A program made the position numbers and the translations under genes. Below are positions 1 through 9,551 of a stretch of 64,000 nt of DNA, in pieces. The stretch spans positions 124,001 through 188,000 of the forward strand of contig NZ_WEGK01000014.1 in NCBI RefSeq assembly GCF_009604405.1, read 5' to 3'. The notes under the pieces are model-generated. The model worked only from the letters and a program-made list of their open reading frames with translations. It was not told the DNA's origin and ran no database searches. Within the stretch, counting starts at the first letter, position 1, and the number at the start of each line of letters is the position of its first letter. The DNA comes from Nocardia macrotermitis. GTDB taxonomy: Bacteria; Actinomycetota; Actinomycetes; Mycobacteriales; Mycobacteriaceae.

Positions 1-1203
1 AACAACGCGTCCAAGGGCGGGGTGGTGTGCGTGCTGGCCCGCACCGGACAGGGTGGCGGATTCGGCGGATTCGGTCTGTTCCTGATCGACAAGCGGACCG
101 TGCGTCCGGACGAATTCACCGCGCTGGCAAAGGAATCGACGCACGGCATCCGGGGCGCGGACATCAGCGGGTTCCGTGCGCGCGGGCTGACCGTGCCCGC
201 CGACGCCCGGGTCGGCGCCGACGGGCACGGTCTCGAAATCGTCGCTCGCGCACTGCAATCGACCCGCACCATGTGCGCGTATCTGTCGCTCGGGGCGGCC
301 GATCACGCACTGGCACTTGCCGTTTCCGAATCCGGCGAGCTACCGGTGGACGGATTCGCGGCGCAGTTGGCGGGCGAGGCGCTGGCGACCGTGGCCGCGC
401 GCGGTATCCAGGCGCTGCCCGGGGATCAGGCGGCACTGTCGGCGGCGGTGAAATACCTGGTCCCGACGATCGTCGAGGATCTGATCCGCGATTTGCGGCG
501 GCAGCTCGGGCCGTGGGCGCTGGTGGCCGGGCACGGTACCGGCGGCACCATGGCCAAGGTCGAGCGCGACCATCGGATCGTCTCCCTCTTCGACGGCAAC
601 ACCCTGGTGAATCTGCACGCGCTGATCAGCAACTTCCCGATTCTGCTGTGGCGCAGTCCCGAACGCACGGCCGAGGATCTCGAGGGTTTGCGGGTGTGCA
701 CCACGCTCGCGCAGCCGCTGCCCGATTTCGACGGCGACCGGCTGACGTTGCGTCCGCGACGTGGCGCCGGGGTGCTCGCGGGGCTACCCGACGCGCTCGA
801 GCGCCTGGGCGAGGACCACGCCCTGGTCGCGGCGGAGGTGGATCAGCTGCGCGCGGCCCTGACCGAGCTGACCGAGACGACCCGTGCGCTGGACCGGCAC
901 GCGGTGTCCACTCCCGCCGAGGCGTTCACCGCCGCGGCCCGGCTGTGCGTGCTGATGGGCGCCGCCGCCGCGGTTCACCTGTGGGTGAACAACCGCGACG
1001 ATCCGATGTTCGCCGAGGACGAACTCTGGACCGACGCGCTGTGGCTGCGTCTGGCCCTGCACGCGCTGTGCGAGCGGCTCGGAGCCCGGCGTCCACTGCC
1101 CACATCGGTGCGGGAGCGGGCCGCGCGGATCCTGCGTGACCAGGTCGGCGCCGGTGAGCCGATCTCGTTCCTGTTCCGCGCCCGCACGAAGGTAGGCCGT
1201 TGA
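1..1203 (+). CDS. acyl-CoA dehydrogenase-like protein, 5' end outside the window
   Basis: The reading frame is open from base 1, so the gene starts upstream and the first ATG/GTG codons seen are internal. What remains is about 400 residues. They match the middle beta domain and C-terminal helical domain of acyl-CoA dehydrogenases: an ADISGF...VPADARVG segment typical of the substrate-loop/beta region, then a DGNTLVNL stretch near the position where these enzymes carry the flavin-contacting DG(S/N) helix. FAD-dependent alpha,beta-dehydrogenation of an acyl thioester is the family role; the substrate is unknown. It ends one base before the next dehydrogenase-like gene, so the two are probably co-transcribed and may form a heteromer. 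Family call fairly sure, substrate not. Confidence 0.75.
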   Translation, partial: NNASKGGVVCVLARTGQGGGFGGFGLFLIDKRTVRPDEFTALAKESTHGIRGADISGFRARGLTVPADARVGADGHGLEIVARALQSTRTMCAYLSLGAADHALALAVSESGELPVDGFAAQLAGEALATVAARGIQALPGDQAALSAAVKYLVPTIVEDLIRDLRRQLGPWALVAGHGTGGTMAKVERDHRIVSLFDGNTLVNLHALISNFPILLWRSPERTAEDLEGLRVCTTLAQPLPDFDGDRLTLRPRRGAGVLAGLPDALERLGEDHALVAAEVDQLRAALTELTETTRALDRHAVSTPAEAFTAAARLCVLMGAAAAVHLWVNNRDDPMFAEDELWTDALWLRLALHALCERLGARRPLPTSVRERAARILRDQVGAGEPISFLFRARTKVGR

Positions 1204-1204
1204 G

Positions 1205-2650
1205 ATGACCCGACACATCGAAACCGTATCGCTGGATCTGGACACCCTGCTGGGCGATCCGCATGATCCGGCCAACCGGTTCCGCGCGCCGGAGCTGCTG
1301 GCCGCCGACGAGCGCCGCGAAATCGTCTACGGCGCAGAGGAAATGCTCGACGGGATGGGGTTCGCGGCCGAACTGATTCCGGTCGCGGCGGGCGGGGCCT
1401 TCGAGGGTTTCGATCGGCTGCTGGACCGGATGCGGCCGCTGTCGCGGTTCGACGTCGCGCTGACGGTCGCGCAGGTGGTGGAGCCCGGTGCGAGCGCCGC
1501 GGCGGTCTTCGCGCTCGGTACGTCGGAGCAGCGGCGTCGCGTGGCCGAGTCGCTGTCGGCGCGTGGACGTTTCACGACCGCGTTCGGTGACGGTTCGGAT
1601 CCCGCCTACGGCAACGGAATTCGGGTGCGGTCCGGATCCGGTGTGCTCGACGGTACGGTGACGCTGGTCATCGATGCCGACCGTGCCCGGGAGGTTCTGG
1701 TCTTCGCCGAGGACGCGGCCGGTGGGGTGTCGGCGCATCTCGTCGACGGGTATCGGCATCCGGGATCGGTTGTGCCGGTATGTCATCGGACACTCGGGTT
1801 ACACGGCTGCCGGGTGGGGGAGTTGCGATTCGACCACTGTGCGGTCGGTACGGACGATGCGCTGACGCCCGGCCCGGACGCACTGCGGATCGCGCGGCGA
1901 GTCCGCCGACTGCTGTCCGTGGCGGCCGCCCTCGGCCCGGTCGACGCCGCGCTGTTCGAGGTGCTCGGGTTCGCCGCCGACCGTCACCTCTACGGTGGCC
2001 GCGTACTCGACCTGCCGCACGCCCGTGCGACATTGGCTCAGGCGTACGCGGATCTGCAACTCGCGGAGCTGATCTCCCGCGGCACCGCGCATCTGCTGGA
2101 CACCGCGCCGGAGATCGGCGGTACGCACGCCGCGGCGGCGGCCGTGGTGGTGCCGCGACTGCTCGAGGATGCCGTGCGGGAGCTGTCGGTCGTCCTGGGT
2201 GCGCGCTTCTATCTGCGGACCGGCCGGTATGCCTTGTTCGGCAAGCATTTTCGTGATCTGCTCGCTCTCTCGATCTGCCGTGGCAGCGAATCATCCTGTG
2301 CGGCAGATGTTCCGGAGGACATCTCGACCGTGCGCGTGCCGGACGGTCTGGCGCGATACATCGGTCGGGCCGCCTACGCGGACCTGTCCCGTGCCGATCC
2401 CGGTGAGCCGCGGACAACGGCCTTGGGGCGGTACGTGATCCGCGCCCTTCCGGTCGAGGTCGCCGATCGTTACCTCACCACCCTGCCCGCCTGGTGGCCG
2501 CTGGCCCGGCATCGCCTGCTGAACCGGTCCGGCGCGCCCGCCCCGCGCGAGGCGATCGAGGCCGCGTTCGCCGATCTCCTCGACCGTGCCCGCGAGTGCC
2601 GCGCCTTCGACCTGGCCGCTCGTTCGCTCCCGCGGCAACCCGTCGACTGA
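1205..2650 (+). CDS. acyl-CoA dehydrogenase-like protein
   Basis: This 481-residue protein has the overall pattern of an acyl-CoA dehydrogenase: N-terminal helices, a central beta region (AFGDGSDPAYGNG) and a long helical C-terminal half. It is divergent, and I could not place a catalytic glutamate by eye. The ATG at 1205 lies one base after the stop of the preceding gene, so the pair looks translationally coupled. Divergent tandem dehydrogenases of this kind often act as alpha2beta2 pairs in which one subunit has lost catalytic residues; that is possible here but is inference. The next gene begins about 80 bases later, behind an iron-box-like sequence, and is probably a separate transcription unit. 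Confidence 0.65.
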   Translation: MTRHIETVSLDLDTLLGDPHDPANRFRAPELLAADERREIVYGAEEMLDGMGFAAELIPVAAGGAFEGFDRLLDRMRPLSRFDVALTVAQVVEPGASAAAVFALGTSEQRRRVAESLSARGRFTTAFGDGSDPAYGNGIRVRSGSGVLDGTVTLVIDADRAREVLVFAEDAAGGVSAHLVDGYRHPGSVVPVCHRTLGLHGCRVGELRFDHCAVGTDDALTPGPDALRIARRVRRLLSVAAALGPVDAALFEVLGFAADRHLYGGRVLDLPHARATLAQAYADLQLAELISRGTAHLLDTAPEIGGTHAAAAAVVVPRLLEDAVRELSVVLGARFYLRTGRYALFGKHFRDLLALSICRGSESSCAADVPEDISTVRVPDGLARYIGRAAYADLSRADPGEPRTTALGRYVIRALPVEVADRYLTTLPAWWPLARHRLLNRSGAPAPREAIEAAFADLLDRARECRAFDLAARSLPRQPVD

Positions 2651-2689
2651 GCTGCGGATGAGTGCAACCCGCCTCCGCGACCCGCCAAG

Positions 2690-2708
2690 TTAGGTTATGC
2701 TCGCCAAT
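2690..2708 (+). promoter_or_regulatory. IdeR/DtxR-like iron box
   Basis: The 19-mer TTAGGTTATGCTCGCCAAT matches the mycobacterial/actinobacterial IdeR consensus (TTAGGTTAGGCTAACCTAA) at 14 of 19 positions, with an intact left half-site. It lies about 25 bases upstream of the probable start of the ABC transporter lipoprotein and overlaps a TATGCT -10-like hexamer, a position suited to repression. No experimental support; the right half is degenerate. Confidence 0.45.
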
Positions 2709-2733
2709 ATTCTCTGTGGTGAGGGGGAGTGTG

Positions 2734-4257
2734 GTGAGTCTGTCTCGGCGGCGGTTGCTGGGTGTCGGTTTGGCTGGTGCGGGTGCCGCTCTTGCGTTGG
2801 CGGCCTGCGGTTCCGGGGCCGGAGGTGAGGGACAGCCGCGTTCGGGTGGCACCCTGCGCATCGGTGCGCTGGGGCAGCCGTCGAAGATCGAACGCGATCC
2901 GCATCAGACCCTGAGCAATGACAGTGATTTCCTCATCCTGTCACTGGTTTTCGACGCGTTGACGGTGCCGGGCGCGAATCCGAACACCGCCCCGCGGCTG
3001 GCGTCGCGCTGGACGCAACTGGACGATCCGCGAGTGTGGCGGTTCGAGCTGGCGGCCGGGGCCACCTTCCACGACGGGTCGCCGGTGACGTCGGCGGATG
3101 TCGAGTGGTCGCTGCGGCGGCTGCACGAGATCGCCGGGGAGACAAAGGTTCCCGTGGTCTCGGCGCAGGACGTCACCGCCGACGGGCCGTCCGCGGTGCG
3201 GTTGACCACGGCCTCGCCGAATCGCGACCTGCCGCTGCTGCTGCGGTTGATGACGTTCACCGTCAAACAGGGCGCCACCGATTTCACCAACCCGATCGGC
3301 ACCGGTCCGTTCCGGCTCGAATCCTTCAACGACGGCAATGCGCGACTGGTCCGCAACGAGCGCTGGCACGGCGGTGCGCCGCTGCTGGACGCGATCGAGG
3401 TGCAGCGGTTCGACAGCACGACCGCGATGACCAACGCGATCCTGGCCGGGCAGATCGATCTCGCGTCGAATGTGGGTGCGGTGGCCGGGCGTACGGCGCG
3501 GACCCGCTCGAATCTGACGGTGGTCCGCCGCCCGAACGACGTGGTCATCCCGCTGGTGATGCGCACCTCGGACGGGCCGTTCGCCGATGCGCGGGTGCGG
3601 CAGGCGCTGCGGCTGGCGGCCGATCGGGAGGAGTTGGTCAAACAGATCACCTCCGGCTACGGCACGGTGGCGAACGACGTTCTCGGCACGGGTGATCCGA
3701 CCTACGACAAGACTCTCGCACGCCGCGGCCGGGATGTCCCGCGCGCGAAAGCGCTTCTCGCACAGGCGGGTTTCGACACCTCGGCCAGATATCAGCTGTT
3801 CACCAAGGAGGAGGCCGCCGGTGAGGTCGACTTCGCGAAGGTGTTCGCGAATCAGGCGAAGGACATCGGCGTGAATCTCGAGGTCGTCACCCAGGACGCG
3901 AACGTCTTCTACGACCAGACCTGGCTCAAAGCCCCGCTGTACACGGCGAATTGGGGCACCAACGATTCGGTGATCTTCTTCGCCAGCAAGACCATGTACT
4001 CCGGCACGAAATGGAACGAATCCGGTTTCAAGGACCCGGAATTCGACGCCACCTACCTGTCGGCGTTGAACGCGCACGACGAGGCCACCTACACCGCCGC
4101 CAGCCACACCCTGCAACGGATCGAATACGAGCGCGGCGGATATCTGGTGTGGGGGACCGCCGACGGTGTCGACGTCGCGTCCTCGGCCGTGCACGGACTG
4201 CCGCGGTTGGCCGGATACGGCCGGGTGCAGCTGGAGAAGGCGTGGATGTCGGCGTGA
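2734..4257 (+). CDS. ABC transporter substrate-binding lipoprotein, family 5 (peptide/nickel/opine type)
   Basis: Extracytoplasmic solute-binding protein of the SBP_bac_5 family, 507 residues. I chose the GTG at 2734 because GAGGGGGAG lies just upstream (2721-2729). It gives an N-terminus SLSRRRLLG, a hydrophobic stretch and an LAAC lipobox, so a lipoprotein signal with a twin-arginine flavour. Earlier GTG codons at 2662 and 2731 are possible. The body has the family landmarks TFHDGSPVTSADVEWSL and GTGPFRLESF. Family 5 proteins bind peptides, nickel chelates, opines or siderophore-like ligands. With the iron box upstream, a metal chelate or siderophore-related ligand is an attractive but unproven guess. 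First gene of a four-gene transporter operon. Confidence 0.85.
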   Translation: MSLSRRRLLGVGLAGAGAALALAACGSGAGGEGQPRSGGTLRIGALGQPSKIERDPHQTLSNDSDFLILSLVFDALTVPGANPNTAPRLASRWTQLDDPRVWRFELAAGATFHDGSPVTSADVEWSLRRLHEIAGETKVPVVSAQDVTADGPSAVRLTTASPNRDLPLLLRLMTFTVKQGATDFTNPIGTGPFRLESFNDGNARLVRNERWHGGAPLLDAIEVQRFDSTTAMTNAILAGQIDLASNVGAVAGRTARTRSNLTVVRRPNDVVIPLVMRTSDGPFADARVRQALRLAADREELVKQITSGYGTVANDVLGTGDPTYDKTLARRGRDVPRAKALLAQAGFDTSARYQLFTKEEAAGEVDFAKVFANQAKDIGVNLEVVTQDANVFYDQTWLKAPLYTANWGTNDSVIFFASKTMYSGTKWNESGFKDPEFDATYLSALNAHDEATYTAASHTLQRIEYERGGYLVWGTADGVDVASSAVHGLPRLAGYGRVQLEKAWMSA

Positions 4258-5228
4258 CGACCGCCGTGCGGGCCGGATCAGCGCGTCGCCGACGCGCCGG
4301 ATTCGGTGTGCTGCGGGTGGTGGGGCAGCGTCTGCTGACCCTGCTGGTCGTGCTGTTCGTGGTGTGGGCGGCGGTCGATCTGCTGCCGGGCAACGGTGTG
4401 GCCGCGGTCCTGGGGCGCGATGCCACACCCGCGCAGATCGCCGCCCGCGAGCACGCGCTGGGACTGGATCGTCCGCTGCCGGTGCGGTTCGCGTCGTGGT
4501 TGGGCGGATTGTGCACCGGCGATTTCGGTACGACCGTGCGCGGTACGTCCATCAACGCGTTGCTGGACACCAAGTTTCCGAACACGCTGCTGCTCGGCGG
4601 GCTGGCGCTGGCGGTGACCGCGCTCGCGGCGCTGGCCGGGGGAGCGTGGTGGACGATGCGGCCGCGCGGTCCGGTGGCGCGGGTGCTGGGCCCGGCCACG
4701 ACGATGGTGATCGCGATACCCGAATTCGTCATCGCGACCCTGCTGGTGTTCGTGTTCTCGCTCGGCGCGGGGTGGTTTCCGGCGGTGACGCAGGCCGATC
4801 ACGCGGGGCGGCCCGCGCAGTGGTCGATGCTCGTGCTGCCGGTGCTGGCGTTGGCAATTCCGCAGTCGGGCTGGAACATTCGCGTCACGCGTGCGGCTCT
4901 GGCCGAAGCCGCGGCGCTGCCGCACGTGCACGCGGCCGAACTCGACGGCCTGCCGCCGCGCCGGATCATGACGCACCACATTCTGCCGCTCGCCGCGCCC
5001 ACCATCGTGGCCTCGCTGGTGACCTCGGCCGGGATGCTGCTGGGCGGGGCGCTGGTGGTGGAGACGATCTTCAACTATCCCGGTATCGGGTCGGTGCTGG
5101 CGAGTTCGGTCACCGATCGGGACGCGTCGGTCATCGTCTCGGTGGTCGCGGTGACGGGTGCGGCGATCACGCTCGCGCTGTTGCTCGCGGATGCGCTGCG
5201 GGCGTGGGTGGTTCGGGGGCGGCTGTGA
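4254..5228 (+). CDS. ABC transporter permease, DppB-like
   Basis: Integral membrane permease of the DppB/OppB class, 324 residues. The GTG at 4254 overlaps the stop of the binding protein by four bases (GTGA). After a basic N-terminus there is a first membrane helix (about residues 25-45), then a periplasmic loop with the DppB-type sequence LGLDRPLPVRFASWL. Further membrane helices follow, with an EAA-type loop (HAAELDGLPPRRIMTHHILP) that contacts the ATPase. It pairs with the next permease. Confidence 0.88.
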   Translation: MTTAVRAGSARRRRAGFGVLRVVGQRLLTLLVVLFVVWAAVDLLPGNGVAAVLGRDATPAQIAAREHALGLDRPLPVRFASWLGGLCTGDFGTTVRGTSINALLDTKFPNTLLLGGLALAVTALAALAGGAWWTMRPRGPVARVLGPATTMVIAIPEFVIATLLVFVFSLGAGWFPAVTQADHAGRPAQWSMLVLPVLALAIPQSGWNIRVTRAALAEAAALPHVHAAELDGLPPRRIMTHHILPLAAPTIVASLVTSAGMLLGGALVVETIFNYPGIGSVLASSVTDRDASVIVSVVAVTGAAITLALLLADALRAWVVRGRL

Positions 5229-6031
5229 GGATCTCGATGCGTGGTGCGCGGACGTTCGCGGTGGCATTACCGGCCCTCGCGGTCGTGGTGTCGGCCGTGG
5301 CGGGGCCGTTCCTGGCCGCGCATCCGGCCACCGCGCCCGTGGACATTCCGTATGCGAACCCTTCCGCCACAGCGGTATTGGGCACCGATCATCTCGGGCA
5401 GGATGTCGCGAGCCGGGTGCTGCTCGGCGGGTGGGGGTTGTTGCTGCTGGCCGCGGTCATCGCGGTGCTGGTGACCACGTTGGCGGCGGTGATCGGGGCC
5501 GTGGCGGCGTTGCGTCCGGCGATCGGGGCGTTGATCGAGCGGACCACCGACGCGTTGCTGCTCGCGCCGCCGGTGCTGGCGATTCTGCTGGTCATGCTGT
5601 CGTGGCCGGAATCGGGGACCTTCGGGCTGGTGCTGATCGCGGTCGTCATCGGAACCCCGTACGCCGCAAGGGTTTTCGCGGCGGCGGCGGCGCGGACGGC
5701 GGTCTCCGGATATGTCGAGGTCGCGGTCGCCAGCGGGGAACGGTTGTCGTACTTGATCTTCCGCGAGGTGCTGCCGAATCTGCGGGAGACGGTCGCGACC
5801 CAGCTGGGGCTGCGGTTCGTGGAGGCCACCTATCTGGTCAGCACCGCCGCATTCCTGCAACTGCCCACCTCACTCGGGGAAACGAACTGGGCACTGATGG
5901 TCAGGGAGAACAGCGCGGGCATCATGCTCAACCCCTACGCCGTGGTCGCCCCCGCGGCGGCCATCGGGGTGCTCGCGGTGAGCGTCAACGCGACCATCGG
6001 TGTCCTCGGCCGACGGATGGTGACCGTATGA
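5225..6031 (+). CDS. ABC transporter permease, DppC-like
   Basis: Second permease of the same transporter, 268 residues. The GTG at 5225 overlaps the previous stop (GTGA); an in-frame ATG at 5237 is an alternative. The N-terminal helix is followed by the DppC hallmark LGTDHLGQDVASRVLLGG. Several membrane helices follow, and the ATPase-contact loop includes VASGERLSYLIFREVLPNL. The gene is slightly short for DppC but looks complete. It overlaps the ATPase gene by four bases (ATGA). Confidence 0.87.
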   Translation: MRISMRGARTFAVALPALAVVVSAVAGPFLAAHPATAPVDIPYANPSATAVLGTDHLGQDVASRVLLGGWGLLLLAAVIAVLVTTLAAVIGAVAALRPAIGALIERTTDALLLAPPVLAILLVMLSWPESGTFGLVLIAVVIGTPYAARVFAAAAARTAVSGYVEVAVASGERLSYLIFREVLPNLRETVATQLGLRFVEATYLVSTAAFLQLPTSLGETNWALMVRENSAGIMLNPYAVVAPAAAIGVLAVSVNATIGVLGRRMVTV

Positions 6032-7461
6032 GCGCACCGGCGATCGTCATGGATGCCGTGACTCTCGTGAATATCAACGGCGACACGGTATTACGTGATG
6101 TGAGCGCGAGTGTGCCGCTCGGTGCGGTCACCGCGGTCCGGGGCGCCTCGGGGAGCGGCAAGACCACGCTGATGCAGGCCGCGGTCGGATATCTGCCGCC
6201 CGCGATCCGGCGTCGGTCGGGATCGATCACGGTGCTCGGGCAGGATGTTCTCGCCCTCGAGCCGGGGCGGTTGCGTGAATTGCGCCGCACCCGAATCGGA
6301 TTCGTCGGGCAGGATCCCGGGTCGGCGTTGCATCCGACGATGCGGGTGCGGGCGTTGCTGAGCGAGCTCGCGTCCGGACCGGACGGACCTGTCGAATTGC
6401 TTGCGCGGGTGGGGCTTTCCGGTGACTTGGCGGGGCGCAGGGTCGGTGAGCTGTCCGGTGGTCAGCAACGTCGTGTCGCCTTCGCGCGTGCGTTGTCCCG
6501 CGATGCGCGAATCCTGCTCGTGGACGAACCGTTCGCGGGGCTGGATCCGGTCGCGCGTCGTGAAATCGCCGGAGTGCTACGGGAGTTGGCCGATCACGAC
6601 GGTATGGCGATCGTGCTGTCCGGACATCAGCACGAGCAGCTCGACGCCCTCGCCGATCACGACATCCGCCTCGACCGCACCGCGCCCGTCCACCCGGTCC
6701 GACGCCGCACCCCTGCCGATCCTGTTGCGGTAGAAGATATTCCATTGCTGTCCTGTCGCGGAATCGCGGTCCGCCGCGCCGGGGCAGCTGTACTCGCCGA
6801 CGTCGACTTCGACGCCCCGCGCGGCAGCATCACCGCGATGATCGGTGAATCCGGCGCGGGAAAAACCACCTTCGCCCGAGCCCTGGCCGGTCTCGAACCC
6901 GGAACAACCGGTTCGATCCGCTTCGACGGCACCACGATCGCCCCGACCGCCGCCCGCCGCCCCGAAAACATCTGCCGCAGCATCCAATTGGTCCCCCAGG
7001 ACCCCAGCTCCACCCTCAACCCCCGCCGCACCGTCGCGGAAATCATCGCCCGCCCCCTCACCCGCCGCGGCCTCCGCGCCGACCGTGACCACACCGTCGA
7101 AGCCCTACTCGACGCGGTCGGCCTGTCCCGCGACCACGCTCCCCGCCGCCCCGCCGAACTCTCCGGCGGCCAACGCCAACGAGTCTCGATAGCCCGCGCC
7201 CTCGCCCACCACCCCACCCTGCTGATCTGCGACGAAGTAACCTCCGCCCTCGACCCGCCCACCGCCACCGCCATCATGAACATCCTGCGCGACACGGCGA
7301 CAACCCACGCCACCACCTTGATCATCATCACCCACGACCTCGACCTGGCCGCCCACTACTGCCACCGCACAGTCGAATTCCGCAGCGGCACAATTATTTC
7401 CACCGAGACACCGCCCGAGATCGCCGCAGACCCGGAACTGGGACAGCTCGCCGCGGGCTAG
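6028..7461 (+). CDS. ABC transporter double ATP-binding protein (DppD-DppF fusion type)
   Basis: Single 477-residue polypeptide with two complete ABC ATPase domains, which powers the upstream transporter. Domain 1 has Walker A GASGSGKTT (about residue 38), signature LSGGQQRR and Walker B ILLVDEP. Domain 2 has Walker A GESGAGKTT, signature LSGGQRQR, Walker B LLICDEV and switch-region ITHD. The ATG at 6028 overlaps the permease stop. A fused pair replaces the separate DppD and DppF subunits of the standard system. The last ~450 bases are visibly C-rich compared with the start of the gene. This is the last gene of the operon. Confidence 0.9.
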   Translation: MSAPAIVMDAVTLVNINGDTVLRDVSASVPLGAVTAVRGASGSGKTTLMQAAVGYLPPAIRRRSGSITVLGQDVLALEPGRLRELRRTRIGFVGQDPGSALHPTMRVRALLSELASGPDGPVELLARVGLSGDLAGRRVGELSGGQQRRVAFARALSRDARILLVDEPFAGLDPVARREIAGVLRELADHDGMAIVLSGHQHEQLDALADHDIRLDRTAPVHPVRRRTPADPVAVEDIPLLSCRGIAVRRAGAAVLADVDFDAPRGSITAMIGESGAGKTTFARALAGLEPGTTGSIRFDGTTIAPTAARRPENICRSIQLVPQDPSSTLNPRRTVAEIIARPLTRRGLRADRDHTVEALLDAVGLSRDHAPRRPAELSGGQRQRVSIARALAHHPTLLICDEVTSALDPPTATAIMNILRDTATTHATTLIIITHDLDLAAHYCHRTVEFRSGTIISTETPPEIAADPELGQLAAG

Positions 7462-7713
7462 CGGCCGCAGTGCGACAGGCCCGCCCGACGAACCCGCCTC
7501 GCAGACCGACTTGCGCGACTGCCTGATTTGTACGCTGACCTGCGCCGACCTATGCAGCTCGGTTATCGGGCCGACTTGCCTGGCCGGGTCGCTGTACCGA
7601 CTCGTACGGCGCGGTCGCTCTGCCCGACTCGCGGCCGGTTCATCCCGGTGGACCGCTTCGGCCATGTACTACGAGTAGTGCTGCGGCCGAGCAGAATTGC
7701 CATCTTCCCGCAC

Positions 7714-9351
7714 TCAGCTGTGAACCTGCGGGGTCAGCTTGTGGATGGTGGTCGATTTCAGGGCGGAGTCGGACACCGCGACGTACACCGCGCCGGAGTG
7801 GTCGGCCGTGACGGCGGTGGGATGTCGCCGGTCGGTGGTGGGCGGGAAGGTGGCTTCGGTTGTGGCGCTGGAGGATCCGGGCAGGAGGGCGAGCACTCTA
7901 CCGTTGTCGGGATCCGCGACGTGGACCGTCCCCGCGTCGTCGACCGCGATCCCGCCCGTGCCGAGCAGACCTTCGAACGGCAACTCGGAGGGCCGACCGG
8001 CACCGGGAGCTAACTTCAGCACCTTGCCCGTGCGTTCCGCACCCTTGTATTCGGTGACGGTGAGGTAGACCGCACCGGCGTTGTCGACGGCAATGCCTCC
8101 GGGAGCGTGGTTCTCATCGACAGTGAAGGGCAAACGGGTCGGTGCGGCATGCGAGGAGTCGGCATCGGTCGGCAGCTTGAATACCGCACCCAGGCACGCC
8201 TGGTAGGCAATGCCGGACCGTACGGTGATCCGACATCCTTTCCGCAGGTCGTCGGCCATGTACTCGGACATGGCCGACAGGACCGACTCACTGAACGTCG
8301 CACTCTCGGGTGCGGACGGGATGCCGGACAGATGGTTTCCGGTGGGGCCGCTGAGAGCGGGATTGTCACGCCCCAGTTTCCATGTGAGGCCGGTATCGGT
8401 ATCGATGTAGACCGCGCCATCGTCGCCTATCGCGACACTTTCCATACTCCCGAAATGCCGGTGCGGCGCGGGTGCTTCCGTGGTGCCGCCGAGCGAGGCG
8501 GTGAAGACGGTGCCGGTGGTGTCGACGGCGATACCGGTCACGTCCGGTGCGAACCCGGAATCCGGTTGGGAATACACCGAATACATCACCGTGTCGGTCG
8601 CCAGCGGTGGCGGACTCGGCGCGTCGTCGGAACTGTCGTTCAGGACGATCACCGTTCCCACGGCCGCCGCGACGAGCAGCACGGTCACGACGCCACCGAC
8701 GATCATCGGGATATCCCGCTGGGGCGGCTCGGCAGTGGGAAGCGCGGCACCGGACGAGCGATTGGTGTCCAGGCCGCCGGTCTGCTCTACCGGTGTCGGT
8801 TGCGGTGCGATCGCGGCTGGTTGGTACGTCGCGTGTGATGCTGTCGTGGGCTGGGGCTGCGACTCGCCCACCGGTACGACGAGGGTGCCGGTCAGTTTGT
8901 CGGCGAAGGTCTGCCGCTGGGGGTCCCAGATCGGCCACAGGTATCCGAGGTAGCAGGGCAGTGCGTCCAGCAGGTGCGCGAGTTGGCGGAGCAGCGTGCG
9001 GCCGACGCCGATCGGATGTGCGGGATCTATGCCGACGATGTGGATGCGGAGCAGCTTCTTGCCGAGGCTTTGGCCGGTTATTCCTTGCAGGACAACGGTA
9101 TTGGCGATCAACGTGAGTGTGAGCAGCGTGCTGTTGATCACTATGAGAACTTGCAGCTTGTGCTTGGTTTCGGCGATGAAGTCGGCGGCTCCGAGGGTGT
9201 GGCCCACCTCGGCGAAGTCGGGCATCCACGCGCTGCGGATCGGAATCTCCACCAGCCGCAACAACAGTGAGACGGCGAGGACGAGGAGTACGTCGACCAG
9301 ACCGGCCGCCACTCGCACGCCCCACGACGCGAACTTCCGGTCCTCACTCAT
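7714..9351 (-). CDS. RDD-family membrane protein with NHL-type beta-propeller
   Basis: 545 residues with a clear modular layout. Residues 1-165 form an RDD domain with about three membrane helices and the TGQSLGKKLL motif. A Pro/Gln-rich linker follows, then one membrane helix at about 216-240. The C-terminal half is made of NHL-like repeats (GIAVDTTGTVFTA, GIAVDNAGAVYLT, GIAVDDAGTVHVA, AVTADHSGAVYVA). The propeller should lie outside the membrane and may bind a cell-wall or protein ligand. The gene stands alone on the minus strand. Domain calls are firm; the biological role is unknown. Confidence 0.82.
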   Translation of the reverse strand: MSEDRKFASWGVRVAAGLVDVLLVLAVSLLLRLVEIPIRSAWMPDFAEVGHTLGAADFIAETKHKLQVLIVINSTLLTLTLIANTVVLQGITGQSLGKKLLRIHIVGIDPAHPIGVGRTLLRQLAHLLDALPCYLGYLWPIWDPQRQTFADKLTGTLVVPVGESQPQPTTASHATYQPAAIAPQPTPVEQTGGLDTNRSSGAALPTAEPPQRDIPMIVGGVVTVLLVAAAVGTVIVLNDSSDDAPSPPPLATDTVMYSVYSQPDSGFAPDVTGIAVDTTGTVFTASLGGTTEAPAPHRHFGSMESVAIGDDGAVYIDTDTGLTWKLGRDNPALSGPTGNHLSGIPSAPESATFSESVLSAMSEYMADDLRKGCRITVRSGIAYQACLGAVFKLPTDADSSHAAPTRLPFTVDENHAPGGIAVDNAGAVYLTVTEYKGAERTGKVLKLAPGAGRPSELPFEGLLGTGGIAVDDAGTVHVADPDNGRVLALLPGSSSATTEATFPPTTDRRHPTAVTADHSGAVYVAVSDSALKSTTIHKLTPQVHS

Positions 9352-9551
9352 CGGCTGTCACTCGCTGTCTCGGGGGATGAGTGCTGCCACGGTGGCGGAC
9401 TCTGTCCCACATATTCGCGAAGCTCGCGCCGGGTGTACACCCCCTATCATTCGGGGCACGAGCGAGATCTTGGACCTGTTCGCCGGTTACGCGCCGAATA
9501 TCGGTGTGCCAGTGGGTTGTTCAGCTGTTCGATGTGCGACGGACCTCCACC

